Shown here piece by piece: positions 40,701 through 50,500 of a stretch of DNA of 64,000 nucleotides; position 1 is the stretch's first letter; the number at the start of each line of letters is the position of its first letter. The translations under genes and the position numbers were made by a program. The notes under the pieces are model-generated. The model did not search any database. It was not told where the DNA came from and was given only the letters and a program-made list of their open reading frames with translations. This DNA is from Crossaster papposus. Its lineage: Eukaryota; Echinodermata; Asteroidea; Velatida; Solasteridae. Location: positions 2,046,001 through 2,110,000 of the forward strand of contig JBAIAA010000074.1 in NCBI GenBank assembly GCA_037893245.1, in the 5' to 3' direction.

Positions 40701-42538
40701 AGCCGTGTTCGCATTGGACTTATTTTGGGGAAGGTTTTACTGAGACGATGGTAAAATAAAAAATGGTCAAATGTAACCACTGTTCGCACTTGGACTTTCG
40801 ACACGGGAAAATTTTACCGAGACCGTGGGAGAAGTAGCCGAGCTGTCATTATAATGACTCATGAGGGCGCTTTGCGTGACCTTTCTGCATTGACCCCGAA
40901 TGTGATAACGATGCGATTTGCATGCATCAGCGTGCGGCGCCCGCACGTAAACAATGCAAAGAGCGCATGCGCAGTGCCTTGTATAGCGTGACCTTGCATT
41001 GGAGGGCCTGTGGACGTTTTCCTGGGACGAAGTTACCGAGTCGCGCTGTTCGCACTGGACTTATCATCTAGGGAAAAGGGACCAGGGACGTTTTCCCGGG
41101 CAGCAGTTGGCCGGTAGAAGTACCCACTGGACTCGGGAGAAGTACCTGAGAGGAAAACGTCCTAGGCTGTCCGCACTGGACTTAAAATGGGAGAAGGACC
41201 CATCGTCTAGGTACGTTTTATCATTTTAAGTCCAGTGCGAATAGGGCTTTAGGCTGTCCGCACTGGACTTAAAATGGGAAAAGTACCCATCGTCTCGGTA
41301 AGTTTTATAAACAAAAGTCCAGTGCGAACAGGGCTATAGAATAGGGCTACTCAGTAACATACATAGTCAGCTAGCGCCTTCATTCCGTTAGGGAACCTCT
41401 TAGGGTCAGGTTGCAGTCTTCCCTTGGCATCTCTCTCAGTGGACATCCAGCAGTCGTCCATACAAATGTATTCATAACCTGCTTCCTTATAGCCCTCAGT
41501 AGCTAGGACCTTGGCCATCTCTGCGTATAGGCGCTCACTGCATGGATAACAAAAAAATATGCATTAAGATGAACTTAACAATTGTTCATGTTTAAACAGT
41601 AAAAAAGTTGAACAAAGAAATAAACTGTGAACTGTCAAACTTCGACAGGTCACTTAAAGGGATTGTATACGTTTGGTAATTACTCCAAAAATTAGTGGCA
41701 ATAAAAACTTACTTGGTAAGAAGTACAGCAGCTTTGGATAGTATAATGTATTTTTTAGAAACTTTTCACTTCGAAGTACTGCGGTTATTGAAAAAGATAT
41801 CACTTTTTATCCCAAACAATTTGAATCTGAGAAGCGTTACTGCAGTGACGTTTCTCAGACTGTGTATTCCAATGCAGATTATTCTTCCTGCGTGGACATA
41901 ACCGCTCCAGATTTTCGGCAAAATCTCAAAATTGCTACCACATTTTGAAATGAAATTTTGACAGGTTAATTTTATGGTATCTATAACTATATAGGATTGA
42001 AACAAACAGTGGGTTCCAATTACCAAACGTATACGATCCCTTTAAACGATATTTACTATAAAATACAACCACCCAAATCCACCCATGATAATTCAAGCAA
42101 TTACAAATGGTGTATCCATGGAGGAATAAGAAAGATGGAACCATGCATCCCAACCGAATTGTTCTAACTGGGAAAAATGGCACCATGTATGGTCTTAGGG
42201 TTAACATGCATGAGGTTTTTCAGACTTTGTCTGAAATCAGGCATTTTAAATTTAGAAAAAGGAATTATTTGTAAAAGTGTGCATCTTTTAGATTTATTTC
42301 ATACATTTTCAAACTTGTTTCTAAACTGACAATCTCATCCCCGTTTAAATGGCCCAGCTGGGCACGTTTACCTGATGCAATTCTCTGGATCCACGTCACA
42401 GTCAAGGTTACAGCGGAATCTCTCCCATGAATTCCATCCCAAGGGCGGAGTCAATGCTAGGCCATTATGGGAGGCCTCGACTACCGATGCGGTGACTCCA
42501 AGCAGCAGTAAGAACACTGCTTGTATCAGAGATTTCAT
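28404..42538 (-). CDS. GH27 alpha-galactosidase / alpha-N-acetylgalactosaminidase, copy A
   Basis: Retaining glycoside hydrolase expected to remove terminal alpha-galactose or alpha-GalNAc from glycans and glycolipids in the lysosome or outside the cell. Seven exons join to 1272 nt (423 aa plus stop; human GLA 429). The start [20 protein letters not shown] is a signal peptide. Family motifs: [26 protein letters not shown], the nucleophile D161 in [15 protein letters not shown] (E194) and the acid/base D219 in [10 protein letters not shown]. Exons 2, 3, 5 and 6 are 175, 178, 162 and 198 nt, the sizes I recall for human GLA. E194 is at the position of GLA Glu203, which favours galactose, but R197 replaces the usual Leu206, so the substrate is uncertain. 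Tandem paralogue of copy B at 47226-55489. Confidence 0.95.
28825..29012 (+). mobile_element. MITE family CCAGTTCGCGC, copy 7 (3-prime truncated)
   Basis: CCAGTTCGTGCTGG at 28825, core AGCAAGGCCGGAAATACGTG; the last about 25 bp after the GGCTCGGTGATG motif are lost. In galactosidase A intron 6. Confidence 0.6.
29031..29203. repeat. Near-perfect 170-bp palindrome
   Basis: Arms GGGAATAAATGTGTGTTCG and the complement, then CACTCTGTTTAATACCGCTT and GGGTGCTGATAATTACCC, around a centre GAGCCGAAGGCGAG. It adjoins a longer element with ends CATAAATACCT (29205) and AGGTATTTATG (30099). Confidence 0.7.
29204..30105. mobile_element. 0.9-kb element with CATAAATACC inverted ends
   Basis: ATTCATAAATACCTTTTTTG at the left and CCCAGGTATTTATGAATCC at the right; interior repeats a motif with CATGACGTCAC-like words and GGTATTAAACAC. 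A related right end occurs at 60560-60680 in MMAA intron 2. Confidence 0.45.
30406..30603 (-). CDS. Galactosidase A exon 6
   Basis: 198 nt, residues 256-321, [30 protein letters not shown] and [17 protein letters not shown]. Acceptor TCAG, donor GTCAGT. Confidence 0.95.
30655..30885. mobile_element. Hairpin MITE GGGGCCAATTTCATAGAGCT, copy 3
   Basis: Contains AAGCACAAAAAAGTCTTGCT and GCTTAGCAGCTCTATAAAAT. Galactosidase A intron 5. Confidence 0.55.
31301..31462 (-). CDS. Galactosidase A exon 5 (acid/base)
   Basis: 162 nt, residues 202-255, [20 protein letters not shown] (acid/base D219) to [11 protein letters not shown]. Acceptor GCAG, donor GTAAGG. Confidence 0.95.
31517..31690 (-). mobile_element. 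MITE family CCAGTTCGCGC, copy 8 (truncated)
   Basis: Follows TTAA at 31513-31516 (CTAGTTTGCCCTGG), reverse-oriented, decays after TTTTGAATTCAG. Near galactosidase A exon 5. Confidence 0.5.
31940..32226 (-). mobile_element. MITE family AGGTAGTATACACC, copy
   Basis: TTAA 31936-31939 and 32227-32230; right end CAAATGGTGTATCCTACCT. Left end diverged (ATGATACGCCATTG). Confidence 0.6.
32343..32820. mobile_element. TATGTGACC-type hairpin with G-rich run
   Basis: Ends GTGACCTGGCAGCACAAAAT and ATTTTGTGTTGCACGTTG are diverged inverted repeats. A purine tract (32515-32602), mostly G with A and T interruptions, has expanded inside. Confidence 0.5.
33227..33560 (+). mobile_element. tRNA-derived SINE with conserved central domain
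   Basis: The head has a Leu/Ser-type box A (GTGGCCGAGCGGTTAAGAGC) and box B-like AGTTCGAGTCTCGG. The body holds GCTTCGTCCTTCGGATGGGA and AAAAGAACCCAGAACACTTA, then AGAGAAGGGGTTTGCCCCGG. Not a tRNA gene: no closing acceptor stem. Confidence 0.75.
33894..33976 (-). CDS. Galactosidase A exon 4 (substrate-recognition loop)
   Basis: 83 nt, residues 174-201, [20 protein letters not shown] then PRSESG. Donor GTAAGT. Nine bases shorter than my recollection of human GLA exon 4 (92 nt). Confidence 0.93.
34432..34741. mobile_element. Inverted-repeat element AACTCATCACAAAAAGTATC, copy 1
   Basis: Starts AACTCATCACAAAAAGTATC and ends TTTTTTGTGATGAGT. Interior has an inverted pair around AGTGACAATCATCCCTATA. 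Confidence 0.65.
34933..35363. mobile_element. TATGTGACC hairpin MITE, subtype CTGGCACCACGAAATG, copy 1
   Basis: Inverted ends TATGTGACCTGGCACCACGA and GGTGCCAGATCACATA. Galactosidase A intron 3, left of the DIRS-like element. Confidence 0.7.
36394..37041 (+). CDS. DIRS/PAT-like element Gag-like protein
   Basis: An intact 215-aa frame with an acidic, coiled N-terminal half, a Lys/Ala-rich region and a CCHC zinc knuckle near the C-terminus ([15 protein letters not shown]). This composition fits the nucleocapsid-like first ORF of PAT/Ngaro-type elements. Confidence 0.75.
   Translation: MMSSPDDASNQDILLAIRQLASSIDTKVESAFKKQRTEGDVEFKSDGNKDQFKHAQKIEALAESSIASINVDDIDGAKELLQSLLDTVKQRKKLIKLADRSSQGWATVKEYVTDGLADNLDDEKRLKKAEKSAAAKKAEHTKKAKPKSRQFPTRQAAASYSFRPFGASTAYRSEYRTCFQCGITGHVRTSCPSLRALRQTRPVPAVPGVPDTARL
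37170..38030 (+). pseudogene. DIRS/PAT-like reverse transcriptase / RNase H remnant
   Basis: RT motifs are readable: [61 protein letters not shown] and [18 protein letters not shown]. The main open frame ends at 37704, and the catalytic [11 protein letters not shown] continues in another frame. After [13 protein letters not shown] the text jumps to [16 protein letters not shown] and [13 protein letters not shown], normally inside RNase H. A deletion therefore removed the intervening part. A (TTA)n run at about 37156-37180 replaces expected residues just upstream. Confidence 0.82.
38794..39752 (+). pseudogene. DIRS/PAT-like tyrosine recombinase, two disruptions
   Basis: N-terminal core-binding part at 38794 ([30 protein letters not shown]), a frame change near 39030, then the catalytic part from 39227 with Arg in [16 protein letters not shown] and KHGR. 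The Trp normally after HGR is a TGA stop at about 39680; the sequence continues with AYIKSD, which holds the presumed catalytic Tyr. It lies between boxes A2 and B2. Confidence 0.82.
40068..40245 (-). CDS. Galactosidase A exon 3 (catalytic nucleophile)
   Basis: 178 nt, residues 115-174, [20 protein letters not shown] and [15 protein letters not shown] with nucleophile D161. Donor is GTCAG; the next intron bases (from 40062) already belong to the DIRS-like retrotransposon. Confidence 0.95.
40313..41338. repeat. Duplicated block with CGCACTGGACTT words
   Basis: A roughly 250-bp block (40328-40570) is repeated at 40719-40990: GGTTTTAC-GAGACGATGG, TCGCACTTGGACTTTCGACA, AACAATGCAAAGAGCGCATG. Short inverted and direct CGCACTGGACTT motifs continue to 41338. 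Galactosidase A intron 2. Confidence 0.55.
41363..41537 (-). CDS. Galactosidase A exon 2
   Basis: 175 nt, residues 56-114, [20 protein letters not shown] and [15 protein letters not shown]. Acceptor GCAG, donor GTATGT. Confidence 0.95.
41658..42041. mobile_element. TTAA-flanked MITE, family AGGGATCGTATACG
   Basis: 384 bp, ends AGGGATTGTATACGTTTGGT and its complement, TTAA 41654-41657 and 42042-42045. Galactosidase A intron 1, 117 bp from exon 2. A partial AGGTAGTATACACC MITE follows at 42046-42125. Confidence 0.75.
42372..42538 (-). CDS. Galactosidase A exon 1 (signal peptide)
   Basis: Residues 1-56: ATG at 42538, signal peptide, then [20 protein letters not shown] and DPENCI. Donor GTAAAC. 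Confidence 0.93.
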
Positions 42539-42762
42539 CTTCAGTCTTTAGGAAATAACTTGTCGAAAAAAAGAAGAAGATAAAATGTCATTAAAATGTG
42601 TCTGAAAACTTACTTCTAGAACTGTAAGGTTTTACAACCCATACCTAGGTTGGACATCTTTTTTATCGTTTTTATTGCATTATAAATCCCGATAAGACCT
42701 TGAACTGTGCAAAACAACCCAAAACATTTAAAAAAAGTTTGTCATTGAAGTAGCTAATTTAA

Positions 42763-43002
42763 CCAGTTTGCGCCGGGATTATTTTAACATCACCGAGCCG
42801 AGGGGCGGGATTATTTTTAACAAAACTCGATCCGAAGCGGGTTCAGGCCGCTAGTGCCGGGAAGCACACCCACGCATTTCCGGTCTTGCTCGCTGCTGAC
42901 AGACATTTCCGAACTTGAACTTGGCGTGTTTATGCGTCATCCGTTTTGAATTTGGGGAAAACTTTGCATTTATATACGTGTACGTCATCCGGCGCGAACT
43001 GG
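42763..43002 (-). mobile_element. MITE family CCAGTTCGCGC, copy 9
   Basis: 240 bp, complete, TTAA 42759-42762 and 43003-43006, ends CCAGTTTGCGCCGG and CCGGCGCGAACTGG. 220 bp upstream of the galactosidase A ATG. Confidence 0.75.
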
Positions 43003-43378
43003 TTAAGGTCTATTTGTCTATTCGATTACCCCTAGAACTATGGGGCTCCTGGGTCCCCATGGGTGGCCAGCATAACTGCAAGGATAAGACAAGATGATCA
43101 AATCTACCCAGTAAAAAAAAATCTTTTCGACGGTCTTAACGCATTATGAAAATGGATGTCAAACAATTAGCATTGATTAGGTGATCAACAATTTACATTT
43201 GTAAATAAAATTCATTTTGTAAACTTCAGAAATATAATTAACCATGCAAATATTTTGATTATTTGCTACCAGTCATCAGAAACAGTTGTGATTGGTCAGT
43301 GTTGAAGGCGTTAATTTGAACATGTTGAATCTCCGATTCTGATTGGTCAGTAGCAGTATAATTTTTATATAAATTTAA

Positions 43379-43752
43379 AAGTAGAATACACCATTGGTAA
43401 TTGATTGAAATATCAGGGGGGGTTGTGTTTTATAGTAAATATTGTTCAACTGCCCTGTTTGAAGTGATCATAGATGCAATCATGGATGCCGAGAAAAAAA
43501 ACCAAAAAAATTAACAGTGTTCGTTTTCAACCGGTTTCGGGCAGTTGTTCTTGTTTTTCTTGTTTTTTTACAATAGCTTTTTGGTGATTGTAAAGTTGTT
43601 TTTTATAAAATTCATTTTTCAGAACAATTACAGGATATTTATTTTTCAGGATGCCCCGAGTCATTTTTTACTTTCAAATAAGTAAGATATTTCTTAATAA
43701 TTCAATAGTACAATTTGATATCTGCAAATGGTGTATCCATGATCCTACCTGG
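43379..43752 (-). mobile_element. MITE family AGGTAGTATACACC, copy
   Basis: Left end GTAGAATACACCATTG after TTAA; right end GATATCTGCAAATGGTGTAT then CCTACCT. Contains the poly-T-rich centre seen in the other copies. Confidence 0.55.
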
Positions 43753-44123
43753 CTTCAATTTAATAAAGGATTTCCCATGAACTTTCTTAATTCTGAGTAA
43801 TATTTTTGTATTACATGTATATAGGCTTTAAATTTGGATTTTAAAATAAATATATTTTAATTTACCACTGCAACAATGTGTGAACAGATTATCAGTTAAT
43901 TCTTAAAATTCATTGAGGAATCAAACAAAAACGGTAACTGGTTGGCACCATAGGTTTGTGCATTATAATTATAGCCTATAGGCCTTCGATGTCATTCAAC
44001 ATGTTGTTAAATCCTGCTTTGGTCGGTTTTCCCTTTGGTCTGCCTTATTTAAAGGTTTGCATGGTTAAAAGAAACTAGGCTAGACAAGTAATAATTGCGG
44101 TAATAATAGCATGGTAGCACCAG

Positions 44124-44276
44124 AAGTTTAGCATCATGTGGTAAATTATTTTTGCGAGTGATTCTAAAAAGGCGCTGGGACATCTCGACCGGCGAGACCA
44201 CTCGATCGGCAGGACCACTTGACTGCTACGGTCGAGCGGTCTCGATGGTCGAGTTGTCCGACATTTCTTGTGAAAC
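44124..44276. repeat. Imperfect inverted repeat rich in TCGACCGGCGAG-type words
   Basis: GACATCTCGACCGGCGAGAC and GGTCTCGATGGTCGAGTTGT are loosely inverted. Purpose unknown, probably another MITE. Confidence 0.35.
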
Positions 44277-44510
44277 AACCCATCACATGGTTCTAAAACC
44301 CATAGAATTTCGATAAAAAGGGGGGGATATGCCTATGTTAGGTTCATGCCTGGAGGCCTACTCACTTTTCAAGAGATTCACGTCCAGTTTTATCACACTC
44401 GGACGACGTACTTAACTTGCAGACGATATTATTTCTTGCACTTCGTACTTGCGTACATCCCGTGATCTATCTATCATGTGACACTCCAATCAGGGATCAT
44501 TATCATCACC

Positions 44511-44671
44511 AGCGGCCGATTTCACCAATGTTAGGATTAATCTACACTGTACTTGCAATAGATCCAATGCAAGTTAGGATGAGTTACTCATCCCATGGAG
44601 GAATAAGATTCCTCCATGCTCATCCTAACTCGAGATAGGATTAATCCTAGCGTTTCGTGAAATCGGCCGCA
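44511..44671. mobile_element. Hairpin MITE GCGGCCGATTTCAC
   Basis: GCGGCCGATTTCACCAATGT with GGATTAATC at the left is matched by GATTAATCC and GTGAAATCGGCCGC at the right. Intergenic. Confidence 0.55.
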
Positions 44672-45351
44672 GGTTTTTATCTTGTTTGTTTAATAATGGA
44701 GGAATAAGCACGATTTGATTAATGTTTTTCTTCGTTTACCTTATTAAATTCCACTTTTTATTGAATACAATTTTATAACAATGTGTTACATTTGTAGAAA
44801 AAAAAACCCAACCATATAACTAGAATACTTTTCCTGTAGAATTTTAAAACAATCTAACATAAAACTAACGAATGAAGATTCAATTCAATCGAGAATATTA
44901 CAAATTAAACAAATGATTTTTAATTAATTTTTTTTTTTTAAACCAGTTTTAAAATAATATAAATTTTACAAACTTCAGTATTTGTTTACAAAATCTGTAT
45001 AGTATATAAACAATATGTTTATTTAGGATTACAAATTTTTAACAAAGTACCTGTAATGTATACCGTATCATTATTTCAGTTGATATGAAGAAAAATGTAC
45101 ATCTTTTAAACTATTTTCCAAGCCACAAACCTTTTCTTTTGAAGAAAAATACAATTTAAATCGTGTTTTTTTTCTCCAAATAATCAAAATACATGTATCA
45201 CAATTGGATATGAACAATATGTGTTCTATTGAAATTAGCATATTGAGCAATAAATGTTTCAAAACAAGTAAGTTTTGAATGGCACAGAGTTTTTAAAAAA
45301 ATACAAAAACTAAGACAAAGGAATCTAGAATAGGAAAATAAAGCAATACAT

Positions 45352-45779
45352 TTGTGACCTGTTCCCACGAAACCCGGACAAAGTCGCACAATGTGTTTTG
45401 TCACAATGTACTCCTAAAGTCATTTCGGGATGGATTTTACCATTTTTAGGTTTTAGGTTTTCCTAAGTCACTCACTATTAATCTACAATATCCTCAAATT
45501 TGAACAAAATCCGTCTACCAGAAGTGTGTTTTTTTTGTCAATTTTGTGAAACATTTGTGTATAGAAATAATACGCTTTTCTGAACTTCAAAGCTGTTTAT
45601 CTCATAATTAGGTTGTCAGGGTTTTATCACTAAATCCAGACCCCAGGGAAGATAGGGTGGGGGTACATATGTAAATGATACATCATTTTAAAGCTGAGAA
45701 CCTATAGAATTTGAAAAAAGCAAAATCTGAAAAACTAAAAAGTCGACTTTGTCCGGGTTTCGTTGGAACAGGTCACATT
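45352..45779. mobile_element. TATGTGACC-type hairpin MITE, subtype TTCCCACGAAACCCGG
   Basis: Inverted ends TTGTGACCTGTTCCCACGAA and GGTTTCGTTGGAACAGGTCA. Intergenic between the galactosidases. Confidence 0.65.
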
Positions 45780-46107
45780 TAATAGCAAAATATGTCCTAC
45801 AAAAAATACTTACAAATACAATGAGCAATAATATGAAGATAAAAATGATATTCAATACAGATAATCAAATAAAACAAACAGTACGAAATCTTAGAAAGAC
45901 TTAATTTGGCGGGAACAATTAACTAATTTCAAGATGGTTTACTGAAGCACATCTTTTTTTTTAATACAATGGACAACAATCGTTATCAACATGTAGCCAT
46001 TTAATGGCTACCATGTCATTTGGAAACAACATTAATTTTTTGAACCACGTACATTCACCTGAACTTTTGATAAAGCAAAATTAAAAAAAATTACCATTCA
46101 GCTTTAA

Positions 46108-46341
46108 CCAGTTCACGCCGGATGACGTATATAAACGCAAAAATTTCCCCAAATTCAAAACGGATGACGCATAAACACGCCAAGTTCAAGTTCGGAAATG
46201 TATGTCAGCAGCGAGCAAGGCCGGAAATGCGTGGGTGTACTTCCCGGCACTATCAGCCTGAACACGCTTCGGATCGAGTTTCGTTAAAAATAATCCCACC
46301 CGTCGGCTCGGCGATGTTAAAATAATTTCGGCGCGAACTGG
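46108..46341 (+). mobile_element. MITE family CCAGTTCGCGC, copy 10
   Basis: 234 bp, complete, TTAA 46104-46107 and 46342-46345, ends CCAGTTCACGCCGG and CGGCGCGAACTGG. One of the best-preserved copies. Confidence 0.75.
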
Positions 46342-46434
46342 TTAAAGCAATATCAGTGGATTTTGTAATTGGTGAAAATGCTCTTACCAGCATGGTACGG
46401 ACGCAAACTGCATAAACAACATCAAATTGTAATC

Positions 46435-46690
46435 AAAATTAGTCAAGTCATCACAAGTCAATAACCAGGAATGTAGTCGAGTCGATCACAAGTCCCTGCA
46501 AGTCGACAATTCATCTATCCAAAATCAAATCACAAGCTAATCAAATCACAAGCCATTCAAATAAGCCGATGTCAAAAGCATTTCTTTGTCATTGTTGATC
46601 CAGTTATTTGTGACTGGCTTTATGTAAGGACTTGTAACTGGACTCGTGAAAGGACTTGCATTGAGTCGACTACCCCTGTGTCAATCTCAA
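46435..46690. repeat. Degenerate CAAGTCAAT-type repeat
   Basis: Scattered AAGTCATCACAAGTCAAT, TCACAAGTCC and AATCACAAGC words; an eroded relative of the arrays at 6982 and 51130. Followed by a C-rich run at 46787-46833. Confidence 0.5.
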
Positions 46691-47225
46691 GTTATCCAGT
46701 TCCAGGTCAAGTCTAGAAGCTATTCTAATGAGTTCCAACAAAGACCAGGTTTCCACAACTTCATGAAAACAATACTCCCTGAAATTCCCCCCCCCCCACC
46801 CCCCTTCCTACCCCCCCCTCCCCCCCCCCCCCCCGAGTTTCCCCTGATGAATTTTCAAAATTCCAGGATAATTATTTTAACCTATATTCAGTTTGACACG
46901 TCTTCCATGTTGTTGCAGGGAACATGGTAACCTGGCTAAAGAGAGATAAAGAGAGAATGCCACACGAAAAAAAAGCCACCATAGCCAATCATCCACTGGA
47001 TCTGCTGTTTGGCCTTGAGACAAAATAAAACAGATAAAAACCTGACCATTTTCTCTTTTGGGCCAATTAAATTCCATGACTTTTCCCTGAATTAAGGCAT
47101 TTTTGTCAAATTCCCTGACTTTTCCCCCGATTGGAAAAAGCAAAACTCATTTTCCAGGTTTTCCCTGATTCCCAGAATGCGGTGGGAACCCTGAAGGCCT
47201 TCCTTTGAATTTCTTCATATCCTGT

Positions 47226-47519
47226 TTACTTTTGACCCGACTTGTGATTGACTCGCTTACAACCTTTCCTCGCGATGGGTACCGCCTTAAACATCCTGAC
47301 CCCGCTGGGATTGACGGTGAGACTTAGTGGATCCTCCTTCACGAATATCCCCAGATCTCTGTGGTTGATCACGTCACGGACCCTGTACGCTAGATCGGGG
47401 TATCCCAGACCAGTCATGGTTGTCGTGAAGTTGTTTGGCATGATGGTACTCTTGCTGAAAATGACCGCAGCGAAGCAGGCATTGTCTAGCTCCTTGGTCC
47501 ACAGCTCGTAGGGCGATTT
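47226..47519 (-). CDS. Galactosidase B exon 7 (C-terminal, stop)
   Basis: 294 nt, residues 321-417, [20 protein letters not shown] to the stop at 47226-47228. Acceptor ACAG at 47520-47522. Confidence 0.92.
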   Translation of the reverse strand, partial: KSPYELWTKELDNACFAAVIFSKSTIMPNNFTTTMTGLGYPDLAYRVRDVINHRDLGIFVKEDPLSLTVNPSGVRMFKAVPIARKGCKRVNHKSGQK

Positions 47520-50500
47520 CTGTTTCAATTTAAAAGAAAAAAATGCACAATTTTAAACACTTGCGAGTCAGAACAGATTCATGAATCAGCTCCTGAATAC
47601 AACATAGACCTATTAACTCCATATAATCCATCCAGGCGATTGAGATCTTCTGATGCTTCTTTGCTGGTTGTCCCTCACACTCACAAATCTTGGGGTGATC
47701 GATCATTTTCTTACGCAGGTCCTCATCTTTGGAACAAACTACCCCTCAGTATTCGCAATATCTCATCGCTTTCTGAATTTAAAGTTGCCCACTCAGAATA
47801 TTCTTGTTTAGTTAAATTTAATTGTTTTGTTACTTCTGATTTGATATAATTTTGTTTGCGCCATGATCGTCATTTATGGCGCGGTATAAATTTCCGTTTT
47901 TATTATATTATTATAAAAGAAAATTGGAACTTGGGTCACAGCGGTGGAAGGCGAGGAAAAAACTGCTACGCCAACTTGACTCCCCAACCAGATACTCTTC
48001 TGTTGTTTCACCACTAGAAAACGCCAGCCTAATGAATCGTTCATGTCAGAGGACTGACTTGACTTAATGAGTGTCTAGAGCTACGGTCTACGTCTACAGC
48101 TACAGTTACGTCTACGTAGGCGCTAAGGTTAATGGAATTCGGGCGCGGTTACGGTAGAGCCTACGGCTAGTTATTGCGCCCCCTAGCGATGCTTGAATTA
48201 GAGTTTGCAAAAATATGCTGTATGAATTTACAACATTTATCGTCTGCTAGATGTTACGCAATGTTTGTTTACAGCCGGTCGAAATACCTGATGATATTGA
48301 CATATTTGTCCATCTGTTAGTTTCAATTTAATGCACTATCATTGAAAAATAAACAAAATTTTGCTCCAAAATTAACGTTAGTGCTGCCGCAATTTTGTTT
48401 TGACTGAGCTAGACAACTTCTTTTACGGCTAGATTTTTGTGACGTTGTAGCCGTAGCTGTAGCTCTAGACGGCATTTCGGACAGCGCTACAAAATGGCAG
48501 ACGCAGACAATAGCCGTAGCTGTAGCTCTAGACACCCGATTCGGACACGGCCTTACACTGTAAATCATGACGCCCATCTTGCCCAGTTTGTCCTGATTGA
48601 TGGCGATGACCTCAGAGTTCAGAAGAATAGCTTTCATCTTGGGATCCAACTTGCGCAGGTCGCTCGACATGAAAAGTTGCGAGGACATGATGGACCAGAG
48701 TGAGAACTGCGACTGGGCTTGCTCATAGCTCAGCGCAAAGTCTCCAACTATAATCTGTAATGAAAGAACAAGGGCCAATTTCATTAAGCCGCTAAGCACA
48801 CAATAATTGCTTAGCAAGAAAATTCTTCCTTGGTAAAAAAGTTACAGACCAAATGTTCAGGTAATATATATTGTTTGTGACTGGTATTGAGCTGTTTTTG
48901 TTTTGCTTAGCATGAGAAGTACATGGAGTTTTGGCTGGTAACTTGTTTTTACTGAGCAAGAATTAATTCTGCTCAGCAAATTGTTCTGCTTAGCAGCTCC
49001 ATGGAATTGGCTCCAGGACAGGGTGTTGTTCTAGTTTGGTGCCCATAATGAAAACAACAAGGTATTTCATCTTAAAACTTTCTATATTGCAATTTTTGTA
49101 CATTACAAAGTTATTACAAAGAAGAAATCAACTATGAAAAACTAAATTCTCATTTTTTTAATGTCTAAGTAAAGTGCTTTTTTTGTAAGAATACAGAATG
49201 TACCAGGAAAAAGCCCGGAAAGCAAGATATAAATTACCAAAAAATTAAAAAGGGAACGAAAATAAACAAACACAGCAATGATTTTTCAAGAGAGTCAAGT
49301 TCTAAGATTGAGTACAAATCTTTAGTTATCAAACTAAATATGAGCAAGTTCATTCAAGGATCATCGATTATTTATTTGTCGATTGGTGACCCAACTTGTA
49401 ATGCAAAGTATTTCTCTCTAGAGTCAAACTACTGGCTATTACACCTGCTATTATGTAAGCATCTGAAGCCACTGCCCATAGACACAGGTGATACTGTCAG
49501 CCACAGCCGTGTAATGTGGATGCAGCTTATGATAATATGGCTGTGCTGAATTTACTTGGCTATGGCTTGAAATTACACACAGGTCTATGAGAAGTGGCTG
49601 CAGCTGCAGCTGCGGCTACTACCATAGATACACGTGTAATTTCAAACCGTAGCCATGTTTAGACTACACAAATCCAGGACACGGTGTCACACAGCAACTC
49701 TATCTACTTACAAAGTCCATATCAATGAAGTTCCCGGGTCCGTTGATTTTGGTCATGATCCCTTGTTGCCAGGTGTACCAGTCCAGAATATTGATAACCT
49801 GGGCCCAGGAGTCTTGCACGTCTAGGTACTGTCGCATGCTGTTGCAGTGCAGTGCAATGTCCGTGTAGTTAGGCTGTGTAGTGTAAATGAACTTGATTTA
49901 AAGGGACAATATGTGACCTGGCACCACAAAATGGGTGGAAAGTCGCAACATAAAAAAGTTGACTGTATTACATTTCTAGAAAGAAGAAGTCCTAAGCTTT
50001 CAGATGATGTATTGTGTGTTGCTTTAGCTTATTTCTAGCCGCCGCTATACTCTTTTAAAATAGCTGAAGTCATGCTCCCTTGTTTTGAGAAAACAAAGTT
50101 CAAAGTCCGTGAACCGTGCCAACTTTACTATCAATCAGTGCAATTCAGCCACCAAAAAACACACTTAAATTGAGCTATACAATTTTGGGATATGATAAAG
50201 AAGGTTTTTTTGTATGGAAACTCGAAACCCGACCTCCCACTTGAAAAATACACGTTTCGTCCAATAACTCGTTTTGGCCAGGTGCGAATTTCCGCTCATT
50301 TCGTGGTGCCAGGTCACATATACCATTTGTAAGTTGTGCATTTTTATCCTTTGAAGCAGTAAATACATGTATAAATAAATCACGGTGGTTTACAAACAAC
50401 TTGATGATGTTTGGATGATTTTGGAGAAAATATTTCTTGACAAGAAATTGGAAGCAGTCACCTGACTAGTATTTGGGAACGCCGTGGCCTTGTGGCCTGG

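Larger units (their letters stand above)
42539..47225. other. Intergenic region between galactosidase A and B
   Basis: No coding sequence recognised. Contains the listed MITEs, AT-rich single-copy-looking stretches (44690-45340, 45780-46080) and a C-rich run at 46787-46833. Confidence 0.6.

Noticed and set aside
48323..48556. Extension of galactosidase B exon 6 past IYS
   Set aside because: A GTAAGG donor at 48551-48556 ends the exon at 198 nt, the same length as in copy A; the extra residues come from an intronic hairpin repeat.
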